DNA from: an uncultured Oscillospiraceae bacterium
Lineage (GTDB): Bacteria > Bacillota > Clostridia > Oscillospirales > Oscillospiraceae
Direction of reading: 5' to 3'
DNA: 21,688 nt
Assembly: GCA_934589705.1 (NCBI GenBank)
Contig: CAKTOH010000023.1
Location: forward strand, 1 to 21,688
Shown: one piece after another, positions 6,291 to 14,433 of the stretch
Layout of the letters: the number at the start of each line of letters is the position of its first letter
How positions within the stretch are numbered: the first letter of the stretch is position 1
Program-made: the position numbers and the translations under genes
Notes under the pieces: generated by a model
Told to the model about the DNA's origin: nothing
The model's database searches: none
The model's input: only the letters and a program-made list of their open reading frames with translations

Positions 6291-8882
6291 TTACCGAATC
6301 TCCAGCTGGCCGTTTGCCGCATCCACGGTAACGGTCTGACCCGGGAGAATGTCGCCCCGAAGCAGACGCTTGGAGAGCATGGTCTCCACGGTATGCTGGA
6401 CATACCGGCGAAGAGGTCTGGCACCGTACTGAGGATCGTAGGCGGCGTCCACAATGGCGCTCTTGGCGGCCTCAGTCAGCTCCACCTTGATCTGCTGCTC
6501 GGCAAGACGGCTGTTGAGCTTTCCGATCTGCAGGTCGATGATCTTCGTCACATTCTCCTTGGTCAGGGGCTTGTAGAAGACGATCTCGTCCAGACGGTTC
6601 AGGAACTCAGGCCGGAAGGAACGGCGCAGCAGTGCCTGCACCTGCGCCCTGGCATTCTCGTCAATGGTGCCGTCGGCCTTCACGCCGTCCAGCAGATACT
6701 CAGAGCCCAGGTTGGAGGTCAGAATCAGAATGGTATTCTTGAAATCCACGGTACGACCCTGAGAGTCTGTGATACGGCCGTCATCCAGCACCTGCAGCAG
6801 AACGTTGAACACATCCGGATGGGCCTTCTCCACCTCATCGAACAGGACTACGGAATAGGGCTTTCTGCGCACCGCTTCGGTCAGCTGGCCGCCTTCCTCA
6901 TAGCCCACATATCCGGGAGGCGCGCCGATGAGCCGGGAGACGGAGAATTTCTCCATATACTCGGACATATCGATTCGCACCATATTGTTCTCATCGTCAA
7001 AGAGGGCTTCCGCCAGTGCCTTGGCAAGCTCGGTCTTACCGACGCCCGTGGGGCCCAGGAACAGGAAGGAGCCGATGGGCCGGTTGGGATCCTGAATGCC
7101 CGCACGGCTTCTCTGGATGGCCTCGGTGACGGCCTGAACGGCCTCATCCTGGCCGACCACCCGCTTATGGAGCGTCTCGTCCAGATGGAGCAGCTTCTCC
7201 CGCTCGCCCTGCACCAGGCGGCTGACGGGAATGCCCGTCCAACGCTCCACGATCTTGGCGATCTCCTCATCGGTGACCTTCTCGTGAACCAGAGCGCTGT
7301 CGCCCTCCTGCTGGTTCCGCCGCTCCTGCTCCTCCAGCTGCTTTTGCAGCTGAGGCAGACGGCCGTATTTCAGTTCGGCGGCCTTGCCCAGGTCATAGCT
7401 CTGCTCGGCAGCCTCGATCTGACGGTGCAAGTCCTCAATGTCCTTCCGAAGCTGCTGCACCTTCTCCAGGGAGTTCTTTTCGTTCTCCCACTGAGCCTTC
7501 TTGGCGTTGAAGCTTTCCTGCTCCTCAGCCAGCTCCTTGCGGATCTGGGCCAGACGGCTCTTGGACAGCTCGTCCTCTTCCTTCTTCAGGGACTCCTCCT
7601 CAATTTGCAGCTGGATAATGTGACGGTTCACGCTGTCCAGCTCCGTGGGCATGGAGTCCTGCTCGGTGCGCAGCTGGGCGCAGGCCTCATCGATCAGGTC
7701 GATGGCCTTGTCCGGCAGGAACCGGTCGGTGATATACCGATGGGAAAGGGTCGCGGCGGCAATGATGGCGGGATCCGTGATTTTCACGCCGTGGAAGTTC
7801 TCGTACCGCTCCTTCAGGCCACGCAGAATGGCGATGGTGTCCTCCACCGTAGGCTCGTCCACCTGTACCGGCTGGAACCGACGTTCCAGAGCCGGATCCT
7901 TCTCAATATACTGCCGGTACTCGTCCAGGGTGGTTGCGCCGATGCAGTGCAGCTCACCACGGGCCAGCATAGGCTTTAAGAGGTTGCCCGCATCCATGCT
8001 GCCCTCGGTTTTGCCGGCACCCACAATGGTGTGCAGCTCATCGATGAACAGCAGAATCCGGCCCTCGGACTGCTTGACCTCGTTCAGAACGGCCTTTAAC
8101 CGTTCCTCGAATTCGCCCCGGTACTTGGCGCCGGCCACCAGTGCGCCCATATCCAGAGAGAATACGCTCTTATCCTGCAAAGAGGTAGGAACCTCTTTCT
8201 TGACGATCCGCTGAGCCAGACCCTCTACAATGGCGGTTTTACCGACACCGGGCTCACCGATGAGCACAGGGTTATTCTTGGTCTTCCGGGACAGAATCCG
8301 GATCACATTCCGGATTTCCTCGTCACGGCCGATAACCGGATCCATCTTCTGCTCTCTGGCCTTCTTCACCAGATCCGTGCCGTACTTCTCCAGAGCCTCA
8401 TAGGTGCCCTCCGGGCTGTCGGTGGTAACCCGCTGGTTTCCCCTGACGGCCTGCAAGGCCTGAAGCAGTGCCTCCTTGGTGACCCGATAGGTGTCAAAGA
8501 GCCGCTTCACGCCGCCCTGGGCGGTTTCCATCAGACCCAGAAGCAGATGCTCCACGGAGACATACTCGTCCTTCATGGCCTTGGCCTGGTCTTCTGCCGC
8601 GTTCAGGGCGGAGATCACGCTGGAATCCGCCTGAACCTGGTCAAGGCTTACGCTGCCGCTGACACCAGGCAGCTTCTGAAGCTCTGCCCGGGCTGCCGCC
8701 CGGAAGCTTTCCAGGGTAACATCCATCTTTTTCAGCAGTTGGGGAATCAGCCCATCCTCCTGCTCCAGCAGAGCCACCAGCAGATGGATCTGCTCCAGCT
8801 GGGGGTTGTGGTTCTGGGACATCAGCTGTTGGGCGGACTGGATGGCCTCTTTGGATTTATTCGTATAGATATCAAGATTCAT
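6291..8882 (-). CDS. clpB: ATP-dependent disaggregase ClpB
   Basis: A full-length 863-residue Hsp100 chaperone that works with DnaK to pull apart protein aggregates after heat stress. It has the N-terminal Clp repeat domain (1-~145), a first AAA+ module with Walker A GEPGVGKT (209-216) and Walker B ILLFIDE (276-282), and the long coiled-coil middle domain (~400-520, rich in Glu, Lys and Gln). The second AAA+ module has GPTGVGKTE and [15 protein letters not shown]. The middle domain separates ClpB from ClpC/ClpA. The start ATG has GAAGGA at good spacing. It is preceded by a perfect CIRCE operator and a near-consensus sigma-A promoter, and followed by a hairpin, so it is a single-gene heat-shock unit under HrcA. 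Confidence 0.97.
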   Translation of the reverse strand: MNLDIYTNKSKEAIQSAQQLMSQNHNPQLEQIHLLVALLEQEDGLIPQLLKKMDVTLESFRAAARAELQKLPGVSGSVSLDQVQADSSVISALNAAEDQAKAMKDEYVSVEHLLLGLMETAQGGVKRLFDTYRVTKEALLQALQAVRGNQRVTTDSPEGTYEALEKYGTDLVKKAREQKMDPVIGRDEEIRNVIRILSRKTKNNPVLIGEPGVGKTAIVEGLAQRIVKKEVPTSLQDKSVFSLDMGALVAGAKYRGEFEERLKAVLNEVKQSEGRILLFIDELHTIVGAGKTEGSMDAGNLLKPMLARGELHCIGATTLDEYRQYIEKDPALERRFQPVQVDEPTVEDTIAILRGLKERYENFHGVKITDPAIIAAATLSHRYITDRFLPDKAIDLIDEACAQLRTEQDSMPTELDSVNRHIIQLQIEEESLKKEEDELSKSRLAQIRKELAEEQESFNAKKAQWENEKNSLEKVQQLRKDIEDLHRQIEAAEQSYDLGKAAELKYGRLPQLQKQLEEQERRNQQEGDSALVHEKVTDEEIAKIVERWTGIPVSRLVQGEREKLLHLDETLHKRVVGQDEAVQAVTEAIQRSRAGIQDPNRPIGSFLFLGPTGVGKTELAKALAEALFDDENNMVRIDMSEYMEKFSVSRLIGAPPGYVGYEEGGQLTEAVRRKPYSVVLFDEVEKAHPDVFNVLLQVLDDGRITDSQGRTVDFKNTILILTSNLGSEYLLDGVKADGTIDENARAQVQALLRRSFRPEFLNRLDEIVFYKPLTKENVTKIIDLQIGKLNSRLAEQQIKVELTEAAKSAIVDAAYDPQYGARPLRRYVQHTVETMLSKRLLRGDILPGQTVTVDAANGQLEIR

Positions 8883-8906
8883 AAGTCATCCTTCTTTCTT
8901 GGCGGA

Positions 8907-8933
8907 TTAGCACTCTATTGTTGCGAGTGCTAA
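8907..8933 (-). promoter_or_regulatory. CIRCE operator (HrcA site)
   Basis: A perfect match to the CIRCE consensus, TTAGCACTC-N9-GAGTGCTAA, in the clpB leader between promoter and ribosome site. HrcA binds this element and represses until heat stress. In the transcript the same bases form a hairpin near the 5' end. Confidence 0.97.
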
Positions 8934-8947
8934 ATTCTTTTGTCCTT

Positions 8948-8975
8948 ACTATATCCCATTCCTCAAAAATGTCAA
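8948..8975 (-). promoter_or_regulatory. clpB promoter
   Basis: On the minus strand, TTGACA (8970-8975) and TATAGT (8948-8953) are spaced by 16 bases. Predicted start near 8941 places CIRCE from about +8, the usual arrangement for HrcA repression. Confidence 0.85.
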
Positions 8976-9077
8976 GGGGCAGTAGAAAAAAGCAACAAAA
9001 AATTCACAACTATACACATTGTACAAAAACAGCTTCCGCTTTTTTACGCGCTTAATACTTCCTTAATATTTAACCCC

Positions 9078-9199
9078 TTATTTTTTAATACCCCCCGGCT
9101 ATAATAAAGACAGCAAGAGCAAATCATTCTTTTTCATTTTCTTACCTCTCTTTTTCTCTGAGAGAGCCCCGGCACGGTCTGGTCAACCGCGCCGGGGTT
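9078..9199 (+). ncRNA. Possible short leader or small RNA with terminator hairpin
   Basis: A perfect -10 (TATAAT, 9100-9105) with a weak -35 (TTATTT, 9078-9083) is followed after about 55 bases by a pyrimidine-rich stretch with CTCTC/GAGAG pairing (9147-9151 with 9160-9164). A strong hairpin follows: CCCCGGC (9167-9173) pairs with GCCGGGG (9191-9197), extended by CGGT/ACCG. TTCTTTC comes next. This would make an RNA of about 90 bases that ends before the importer operon. It may instead be the first part of the importer leader, an attenuator. No known RNA family is recognised. Confidence 0.4.
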
Positions 9200-9205
9200 C
9201 TTTCA

Positions 9206-9402
9206 TTACCGGGTATTCCATGGCCGGCAGGGGCAACTATTCCAAAAAGTTGTATTATATTCGTTCTGTATTGCATATTCATTCGGTTCCGATTTTGCAT
9301 ATGCCCTTTGAATATTCGTATATTCCGGTCTGTTTTGTATATTTTTGTGCATTGATATCAGATGAATCCGAATATTTCCCGCAGAATTGTTCATATCAGT
9401 TC
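9206..9402 (+). other. AT-rich region upstream of importer promoter
   Basis: About 200 bases rich in A and T with repeated ATATTC/GAATAT words, including the perfect dyad GAATAT-N4-ATATTC around 9310-9327 and related words near 9276-9290 and 9370-9377. The words recall ArgR-type operators (TGAAT...ATTCA), but spacing does not match the standard site. No gene with a ribosome site was found here. Confidence 0.35.
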
Positions 9403-9431
9403 TTGACGTTTCTCCTCTTCAGCAGTATAAT
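9403..9431 (+). promoter_or_regulatory. Promoter of amino-acid importer operon
   Basis: TTGACG (9403-9408) and TATAAT (9426-9431) are spaced by exactly 17 bases. Predicted start is near 9438. The leader contains a small hairpin, CCAAGCG-AAA-CGCTTGG (9447-9463), followed by AAAAGGAG before the ATG. This is the best-matching promoter in the window together with those of clpB and blaI. Confidence 0.85.
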
Positions 9432-9486
9432 TCATTCATCAATTCTCCAAGCGAAACGCTTGGAAACGAGAAAAGGAGATAATATT

Positions 9487-10320
9487 ATGAAAAAGATGCT
9501 TTCTTTGGCTCTGGTTCTGGTTCTGATGATGAGCCTGGCTGCCTGCGGTGCCAAGACCGAGGCTCCCGCCGCCACCACCGCCCCTGCCGCCGCTGCCGAG
9601 ACCACGGCCGCCGCAGCTGAGACCGAGGCCGCTGCTGCCGAGGTTTCCACCATTGAGGCCGGTAAGCTGATTATGTCCACCAACGCCTCCTTCCCTCCCT
9701 ACGAGATGATCGCCGATGACGGCTCCTTCGAGGGCATTGATGTTGAGGTTGCCGGTGCCATCGCCCAGAAGCTGGGTCTGGAGCTGGAAGTGGACGACAT
9801 GGACTTTGACGCCGCTCTGCTGGCTGTTCAGCAGAACAAGTCCGACATCGTGATGGCCGGTGTCACCGTCACCGATGACCGGAAGCTGGTCATGAACTTC
9901 ACCGACAGCTACGCCACCGGCGTGCAGGTAGTCATCGTCAAGGAAGGCTCCGACGTGACCCTGGACAACCTGGGTGAGAAGATGATCGGCACCCAGCGGG
10001 GCACCACCGGCTACATCTTCACCTCCGACGATTACGGCGACGATCATGTCACCGCCTACGACAACGGTGCTTCCGCCGTTCAGGCTCTGATGAACGGTCA
10101 GGTTGACTGCGTGGTCATCGATGCCGCTCCTGCCGAAGCCTATGTGGAGGCCAACCCCGGTCTGACCATTCTGGACACCGAGTATGTCGTCGAGAACTAC
10201 GCCATCGGCGTGAACAAGGACAACACCGCTCTTCTGGATGCCATTAACGGCGCCCTGGCTGAGCTGACTGCCGACGGCACCATCGACGCCATCATCGGCA
10301 AGTACATCACCGCCGAATAA
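9487..10320 (+). CDS. Polar amino-acid ABC importer, substrate-binding lipoprotein
   Basis: A 277-residue extracellular receptor of the family 3 solute-binding proteins (SBP_bac_3, glutamine/cystine/arginine type). The signal peptide ends in the lipobox LAAC, making Cys20 the lipid-anchored residue. Residues ~24-58 are an Ala/Thr/Glu-rich flexible linker. The binding domain follows: LIMSTNASFPPYEMI, FEGIDVEVAGAIAQKLG, DIVMAGVTVTDDRK, and TGYIFTS plus CVVIDAAPAEAYV in the second lobe. The ATG at 9487 has AAAAGGAG upstream; longer in-frame openings lack a site and would bury the signal peptide. Codon use is strongly biased, as expected for an abundant protein. It is first in a three-gene operon with permease and ATPase. 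The exact amino acid is not determined. Confidence 0.95.
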   Translation: MKKMLSLALVLVLMMSLAACGAKTEAPAATTAPAAAAETTAAAAETEAAAAEVSTIEAGKLIMSTNASFPPYEMIADDGSFEGIDVEVAGAIAQKLGLELEVDDMDFDAALLAVQQNKSDIVMAGVTVTDDRKLVMNFTDSYATGVQVVIVKEGSDVTLDNLGEKMIGTQRGTTGYIFTSDDYGDDHVTAYDNGASAVQALMNGQVDCVVIDAAPAEAYVEANPGLTILDTEYVVENYAIGVNKDNTALLDAINGALAELTADGTIDAIIGKYITAE

Positions 10321-10345
10321 TTTTCCCTTTCCGTGCACTTTCTTT

Positions 10346-10377
10346 GTATCAGGGACGGCTTTTGCCGTCCCTGATAC
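10346..10377 (+). terminator. Intra-operon hairpin after the receptor gene
   Basis: GTATCAGGGACGGC and its exact complement form a 14-bp stem with a TTTT loop, 25 bases after the receptor stop. No U-run follows, so it is unlikely to end transcription fully. It more likely protects the 3' end of the receptor mRNA, giving more receptor than permease, as in many importer operons. Confidence 0.7.
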
Positions 10378-10463
10378 GATGCGTTAATTGTCTGCGTGAA
10401 GAAGCCCCGGAGAGGCTCTTTCCCGGAAACAATTACCCAAAACATATATTTAGGAGTGAGCTT

Positions 10464-11225
10464 GTGGAACAGTACGAAGCCTGGAAGGCCCTGCTTCGGG
10501 CCGGTGAGGCCACCGGATGGCAGGAATTCTACGTCAAATTCTATCAGGCTTTCATCGACGGCAGTCGCTGGAAGCAATATGTGAACGGTGTGGGCACCAC
10601 CCTGATGGTCACCGCCATGGCACTGACCATCGGTATCCTGCTGGGTGTGCTGGTGGCCATGGTCCGTACCGCCCACGACCAGCAGCGCGCCGGTAAGCGC
10701 AATCCGGTGCTGGGCGTTCTCAACGGCATCTGCCAGGTTTACACCACGGTCATCCGGGGCACGCCTATGATGGTGCAGCTGCTCATTATGGGCTTTGTTA
10801 TCTTCTCCTCCTCCCGGAACTACACCATGGTCGGCGCGCTGACCCTGGGCATCAACTCCGGCGCCTACGTTTCCGAAATCATCCGGGGCGGCCTGATGGC
10901 TCTGGATCCCGGTCAGGCGGAGGCAGGCCGGAGCCTGGGTCTGAACTACATCGACACCATGCGCTTTATCGTCATTCCCCAGGCCTTCAAGGCCATTCTC
11001 CCGGCTCTGGGCAACGAGTTCATTATTCTGTTGAAGGACACCTCCCTGATCACCGTCATCGGCGGCAAGGAGCTGGTCTACGCCGCTCAGGCCATCTACG
11101 GCAGAACCTACGAGCAGATGTTCCCGCTGCTGGGCATCGCGCTCATCTACCTGGTTCTCGTCATGATCTTCAGCTGGCTGCTGAGCATTCTGGAAAGGAG
11201 GCTGCGTCAAAGTGATAGACGTTAA
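10464..11225 (+). CDS. Polar amino-acid ABC importer, permease
   Basis: A 253-residue inner-membrane permease of the HisM/GlnP family. It has several hydrophobic helices, the first of the core at about residues 43-68 ([24 protein letters not shown]). The conserved cytoplasmic EAA loop, [22 protein letters not shown], is at residues 153-174 and docks on the ATPase. The family motif [14 protein letters not shown] is at about 93-106. The frame is open from 10344, but the GTG at 10464 has AGGAG 7 bases upstream and gives the expected N terminus; the upstream part covers the operon hairpin. The 3' end overlaps the ATPase gene by 14 bases. Confidence 0.93.
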   Translation: MEQYEAWKALLRAGEATGWQEFYVKFYQAFIDGSRWKQYVNGVGTTLMVTAMALTIGILLGVLVAMVRTAHDQQRAGKRNPVLGVLNGICQVYTTVIRGTPMMVQLLIMGFVIFSSSRNYTMVGALTLGINSGAYVSEIIRGGLMALDPGQAEAGRSLGLNYIDTMRFIVIPQAFKAILPALGNEFIILLKDTSLITVIGGKELVYAAQAIYGRTYEQMFPLLGIALIYLVLVMIFSWLLSILERRLRQSDRR

Positions 11226-11934
11226 AAACCTGAGCAAATCCTTCGGCGATCACCTGGTGCTGGACAATATTTCCGAGCACATCTATCCCGGAGACAAGGT
11301 GGTCATCATCGGCCCCTCCGGCTCCGGCAAGTCCACCTTCCTTCGCAGTCTGAACCTGCTGGAAGAGCCGAGTGCCGGTTCCATCACCTTCGATGGGGTG
11401 GAGATCACCAGCCCCAAAACGGACATTGACAAGGTGCGCCGGCAGATGGGTATGGTGTTCCAGCACTTTAACCTCTTCCCCAACATGACCATTCTGAAAA
11501 ACATCACCCTGGCTCCCGTGCGCACAGGCCTCATGACCCAGGCGGAGGCCAACGAGAAAGCCATGCAGCTTCTGAAGCGGGTAGGTCTGGAGGAAAAGGC
11601 CGATGCCTATCCCAACCAGCTTTCCGGCGGCCAGAAGCAGCGGATCGCCATTGTCCGGGCTCTGGCCATGAATCCCAAGGTGATGCTGTTCGACGAGCCC
11701 ACCTCCGCCCTGGATCCGGAAATGGTGGGCGAGGTGCTGAACGTCATGAAGGAGCTGGCCGCCGACGGCATGACCATGGTGGTGGTCACCCATGAGATGG
11801 GCTTTGCCCGGGAGGTTGGCAACCGGGTGCTGTTCATGGACGGCGGCAAAATTCTGGAGCAGGGCTCCCCTGCCCAGGTTTTCGGCAATCCTCAGAACGC
11901 CAGACTGAAGGACTTCCTGTCCAAGGTGCTTTGA
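11212..11934 (+). CDS. Polar amino-acid ABC importer, ATP-binding protein
   Basis: A 240-residue ATPase of the GlnQ/HisP family that powers the importer. Walker A is GPSGSGKS (34-41), signature LSGGQKQR (137-144), Walker B VMLFDEP (157-163), D-loop SALD, and switch histidine in VVTHEMGFA (about 194). Length and motif order are typical for polar amino-acid importers. It starts with GTG inside the end of the permease gene, with AAGGAGG about 10 bases upstream, so its translation is probably coupled to the permease. A strong terminator follows at 11965. Confidence 0.96.
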   Translation: MIDVKNLSKSFGDHLVLDNISEHIYPGDKVVIIGPSGSGKSTFLRSLNLLEEPSAGSITFDGVEITSPKTDIDKVRRQMGMVFQHFNLFPNMTILKNITLAPVRTGLMTQAEANEKAMQLLKRVGLEEKADAYPNQLSGGQKQRIAIVRALAMNPKVMLFDEPTSALDPEMVGEVLNVMKELAADGMTMVVVTHEMGFAREVGNRVLFMDGGKILEQGSPAQVFGNPQNARLKDFLSKVL

Positions 11935-11964
11935 AACAGCGCAAATCTAATCATAGAATTTGTA

Positions 11965-11992
11965 GGGGCGGCCATTGGCCGCCCCCTTTTTT
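11965..11992 (+). terminator. Intrinsic terminator of importer operon
   Basis: GGGGCGGCC-ATT-GGCCGCCCC is a perfect 9-bp stem followed by C and six T, a textbook rho-independent terminator 30 bases after the ATPase stop. Confidence 0.95.
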
Positions 11993-12069
11993 GTGCGGCG
12001 GTGGCCTTCCCCCTTTCCTTCAAAAGCCAGTTCTTACGACTTTTTCCTTTAACTTTTTCTTAAAACCCT

Positions 12070-12097
12070 TTGCAAACGGCAAGTTGTGTGTTATACT
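12070..12097 (+). promoter_or_regulatory. Promoter of envelope gene cluster
   Basis: TTGCAA (12070-12075) and TATACT (12092-12097) are separated by 16 bases. Predicted start is near 12104, about 40 bases ahead of the first gene. The 12000-12070 stretch before it holds no gene. Confidence 0.65.
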
Positions 12098-12144
12098 ATA
12101 TAAGCTTTATTGTCAAATATTATGCGCATTTGGAAAGAGGCGGT

Positions 12145-13245
12145 ATGAATATGAACGACTTATCCCGAGTTTCCGTGGTTCTGCCTTCCCTGGATCCCGA
12201 CGACAAGCTGGTCGCCGTGGTGGACGGACTGCTGGAATATGGTTTTTCCGATATTATCCTGATCAACGACGGCAGCAAGCCCGAGAATCTGCACTACTTC
12301 CACGACCTGGCAGCCCAGCACCCGGAAATTACCCTGCTGCACCATGAGGTCAACAAGGGCAAGGGCGCGGCTCTGAAGAACGCCTTCCGGTATGTTCTCC
12401 AGAACCGGCCGGACAGTCTGGGCGTTGTCACCGTGGACGGCGACAACCAGCACCACCCGGAGGACACCCGGGCCTGCTGTGAGAAGATGCTGGAAACCGG
12501 CTGCGTTGTCCTGGGCTGCCGGGACTTTTCCCAGCCGGACGTGCCCCCCAGAAGCCGGTTCGGCAACCGCACCACCTCGGCTATTTTCAAAGTCTTCGTG
12601 GGCATGAACATTTCCGACACCCAGACAGGGCTGCGCGCCATTCCCGCAAGCTATCTGAACCAGCTGGCGGAGGTGTACGGCGATCGGTTTGAATACGAGA
12701 CCAATATGCTGCTGGCCTTCAAGGATCAGGGCATTCCCTTTGACGAGCAGAAGATCCGCACGGTTTACATTGAGGAGAACAAAAGCTCCCATTTCCGGGT
12801 GATCCACGACTCCTGGCGGATTTACAAGCTGATTCTGGCCCATTTCTTCCGCTACACCCTGAGCTCTCTTGCCAGTGCGGCGGTGGACATCGGCGGCTAC
12901 TCCCTGCTAAGCTCTGCCCTGCCCCTGACCGGCATGGCCCTGACAGCCTGCGCCGGCGTTGGCGCCAGAGTGGTTTCCTCCCTGCTGAACTTCTTCCTGA
13001 ATAAGAAGCTGGTCTTCCAGACCCACGTCAGCACCGGCAAGGCTCTGCTCCGCTACTACGCCCTGGCTCTGCCCCAGATGGCACTCCAGGTGCTTCTGAC
13101 CCAGGAAACCTATATTCTGCTGGGAATCAGCGAAAATTCCAACGGTCTGCGCACCTTCCTGTATGCCGTTGTGATGACGGTTCTGTACATTGTCAGTTAT
13201 ATGATCCAGCAGCGCTGGGTCTTTGCTCCGGAAAAATCCAAGTAA
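12145..13245 (+). CDS. Bifunctional GT2 glycosyltransferase / GtrA family protein
   Basis: A 366-residue fusion. Residues ~8-215 are a GT2 (GT-A fold) glycosyltransferase of the polyprenyl-phosphate sugar transferase kind, with VSVVLPSLDPDDKL, IILINDGS, KGKGAALKNAF, the metal-binding DGDNQHHPED (D98-D100) and SDTQTGLRAIP. Residues ~235-360 are a GtrA domain with four hydrophobic helices, thought to help flip lipid-linked sugars; the ending FLYAVVMTVLYIVSYMIQQRWVF is typical. The ATG at 12145 and another at 12151 share the AGAGGCGG site, so the exact start is uncertain by two codons. It is first in a four-gene run, 12 bases before the next gene. Sugar and carrier are inferred as a nucleotide sugar and undecaprenyl phosphate. 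Confidence 0.93.
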   Translation: MNMNDLSRVSVVLPSLDPDDKLVAVVDGLLEYGFSDIILINDGSKPENLHYFHDLAAQHPEITLLHHEVNKGKGAALKNAFRYVLQNRPDSLGVVTVDGDNQHHPEDTRACCEKMLETGCVVLGCRDFSQPDVPPRSRFGNRTTSAIFKVFVGMNISDTQTGLRAIPASYLNQLAEVYGDRFEYETNMLLAFKDQGIPFDEQKIRTVYIEENKSSHFRVIHDSWRIYKLILAHFFRYTLSSLASAAVDIGGYSLLSSALPLTGMALTACAGVGARVVSSLLNFFLNKKLVFQTHVSTGKALLRYYALALPQMALQVLLTQETYILLGISENSNGLRTFLYAVVMTVLYIVSYMIQQRWVFAPEKSK

Positions 13246-13257
13246 GAGGTTACGTCT

Positions 13258-14418
13258 ATGAACAAGAAAAACACGAATCCGGTTCCCGGCACCGAGGGTG
13301 CCATGCCGACCAAGAAGAAAAAGAAAAAGGGCAGCGGCCTGCTGGGCCGCATCATCCGCAGATTCTTCCTGGTTCTGTTCACTGTGGTCATTCTGGCTGC
13401 CGCCGCCCTGGTGCTGGTGCTGAACCTGGCGTTCAACGGCCCTTCCCCTGCTGCCCGTGACCGCCTGACCATGACCCTGATCGAGGCCAGTGCCACCAAG
13501 TGGGTGCCTGCCCTGTTCATCGGTCAGGACGCCGTGGATGCGATCCGCACCAGCAGCGTCTCCGACGGGCTGGAGGACGATGTCACCGACATTTCCCAGA
13601 TCGTGGTGCAGGCCAACAACGTCATCACCGGCAATAGCAATGAGTGGGACAATTATCCCGACGGCGTCCGCACCGAGACCCGGTACGGCGATACCTACAC
13701 CGCCCACATTATGCTCATCCGGGATCCCGCTCAGGTCTATATGGGCACTTCCACCGAAAAGTTCTCCACCGCCATCCTCGGCAAACGTTTGACGGAGGTC
13801 ATGGAGGAAAATCCGGATGTGATTGCCGCCATCAATGCCGGTGCCTTCAATGACGACGGCACCCTCAACTCCGCCAATGGCAGTACCCCTCTGGGTCTTG
13901 TGGTATCCGAGGGCAAGGTGGTCTGGACCTCCGGCAAGCAGCCCGGTCTGGAGGGCTTCGCCGGTTTCAACGAGGACAATATTCTGGTGGTTTCCAAGAC
14001 CAACCTGAGCCAGTCCGAGGCGGAAAATCTGAAAATCCGGGACGGCTGCTGCTTCGGCCCCGTTCTGATTATGAACGGCGAGGTGAATCTGGAGGCCTAT
14101 AACGACAAGTCCGGCATGAATCCCAGAACCGCCATCGGTCAGCGCAGCGACGGCACCGTGATTATCGTCTGCGCCGACGGCCGTCAGGTAGGCTCCATGG
14201 GCGCTACCTACGCGGATATAGTCAACGTAATGCAGGAGTACGGCGCCGTCAACGCCTGCAATATGGACGGCGGCTCTTCTTCCATCATGATGTATCGGGA
14301 CGTGAACGGCAAGCTGGGCACCGCTTCCCAGGATGCCATTTTCGTCAACGTCCCGTCTCTGATTCAGTCCAAGCCCAGACGGATGCCCAACTACTGGCTG
14401 GTTCGGGCAGCATCTTAA
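13258..14418 (+). CDS. Membrane-anchored phosphodiester glycosidase (NAGPA domain) protein
   Basis: A 386-residue protein with a basic N terminus (a run of Lys at 19-24), one membrane helix at about 36-58 and an extracellular C-terminal domain of the phosphodiester glycosidase family (related to mammalian uncovering enzyme, NAGPA; DUF2233). Family signatures are VIAAINAGAFNDDG, SEGKVVW, NPRTAIGQRSDGTVIIVCADGR and NACNMDGGSSSIMM. Known members release GlcNAc from phosphodiester linkages; in bacteria the substrate is usually a wall or capsule glycan, which is inference here. AAGAGGT precedes the ATG. It sits between a glycosyltransferase and a membrane protein of unknown function, which fits a role in trimming or modifying a surface glycan. 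Confidence 0.9.
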   Translation: MNKKNTNPVPGTEGAMPTKKKKKKGSGLLGRIIRRFFLVLFTVVILAAAALVLVLNLAFNGPSPAARDRLTMTLIEASATKWVPALFIGQDAVDAIRTSSVSDGLEDDVTDISQIVVQANNVITGNSNEWDNYPDGVRTETRYGDTYTAHIMLIRDPAQVYMGTSTEKFSTAILGKRLTEVMEENPDVIAAINAGAFNDDGTLNSANGSTPLGLVVSEGKVVWTSGKQPGLEGFAGFNEDNILVVSKTNLSQSEAENLKIRDGCCFGPVLIMNGEVNLEAYNDKSGMNPRTAIGQRSDGTVIIVCADGRQVGSMGATYADIVNVMQEYGAVNACNMDGGSSSIMMYRDVNGKLGTASQDAIFVNVPSLIQSKPRRMPNYWLVRAAS

Positions 14419-14433
14419 TAAGGGGGTGTAACC

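Noticed and set aside
6207..7979. 590-codon plus-strand open frame opposite clpB
   Set aside because: Antisense to a gene with clear ClpB motifs. The frame is open because of GC-rich codon bias. It has no ribosome site and its product is a low-quality Leu/Gly/His-rich string.
9112..9486. T-box or known riboswitch before the importer
   Set aside because: No T-box consensus, specifier loop or other riboswitch signature could be recognised. Only simple hairpins are visible.
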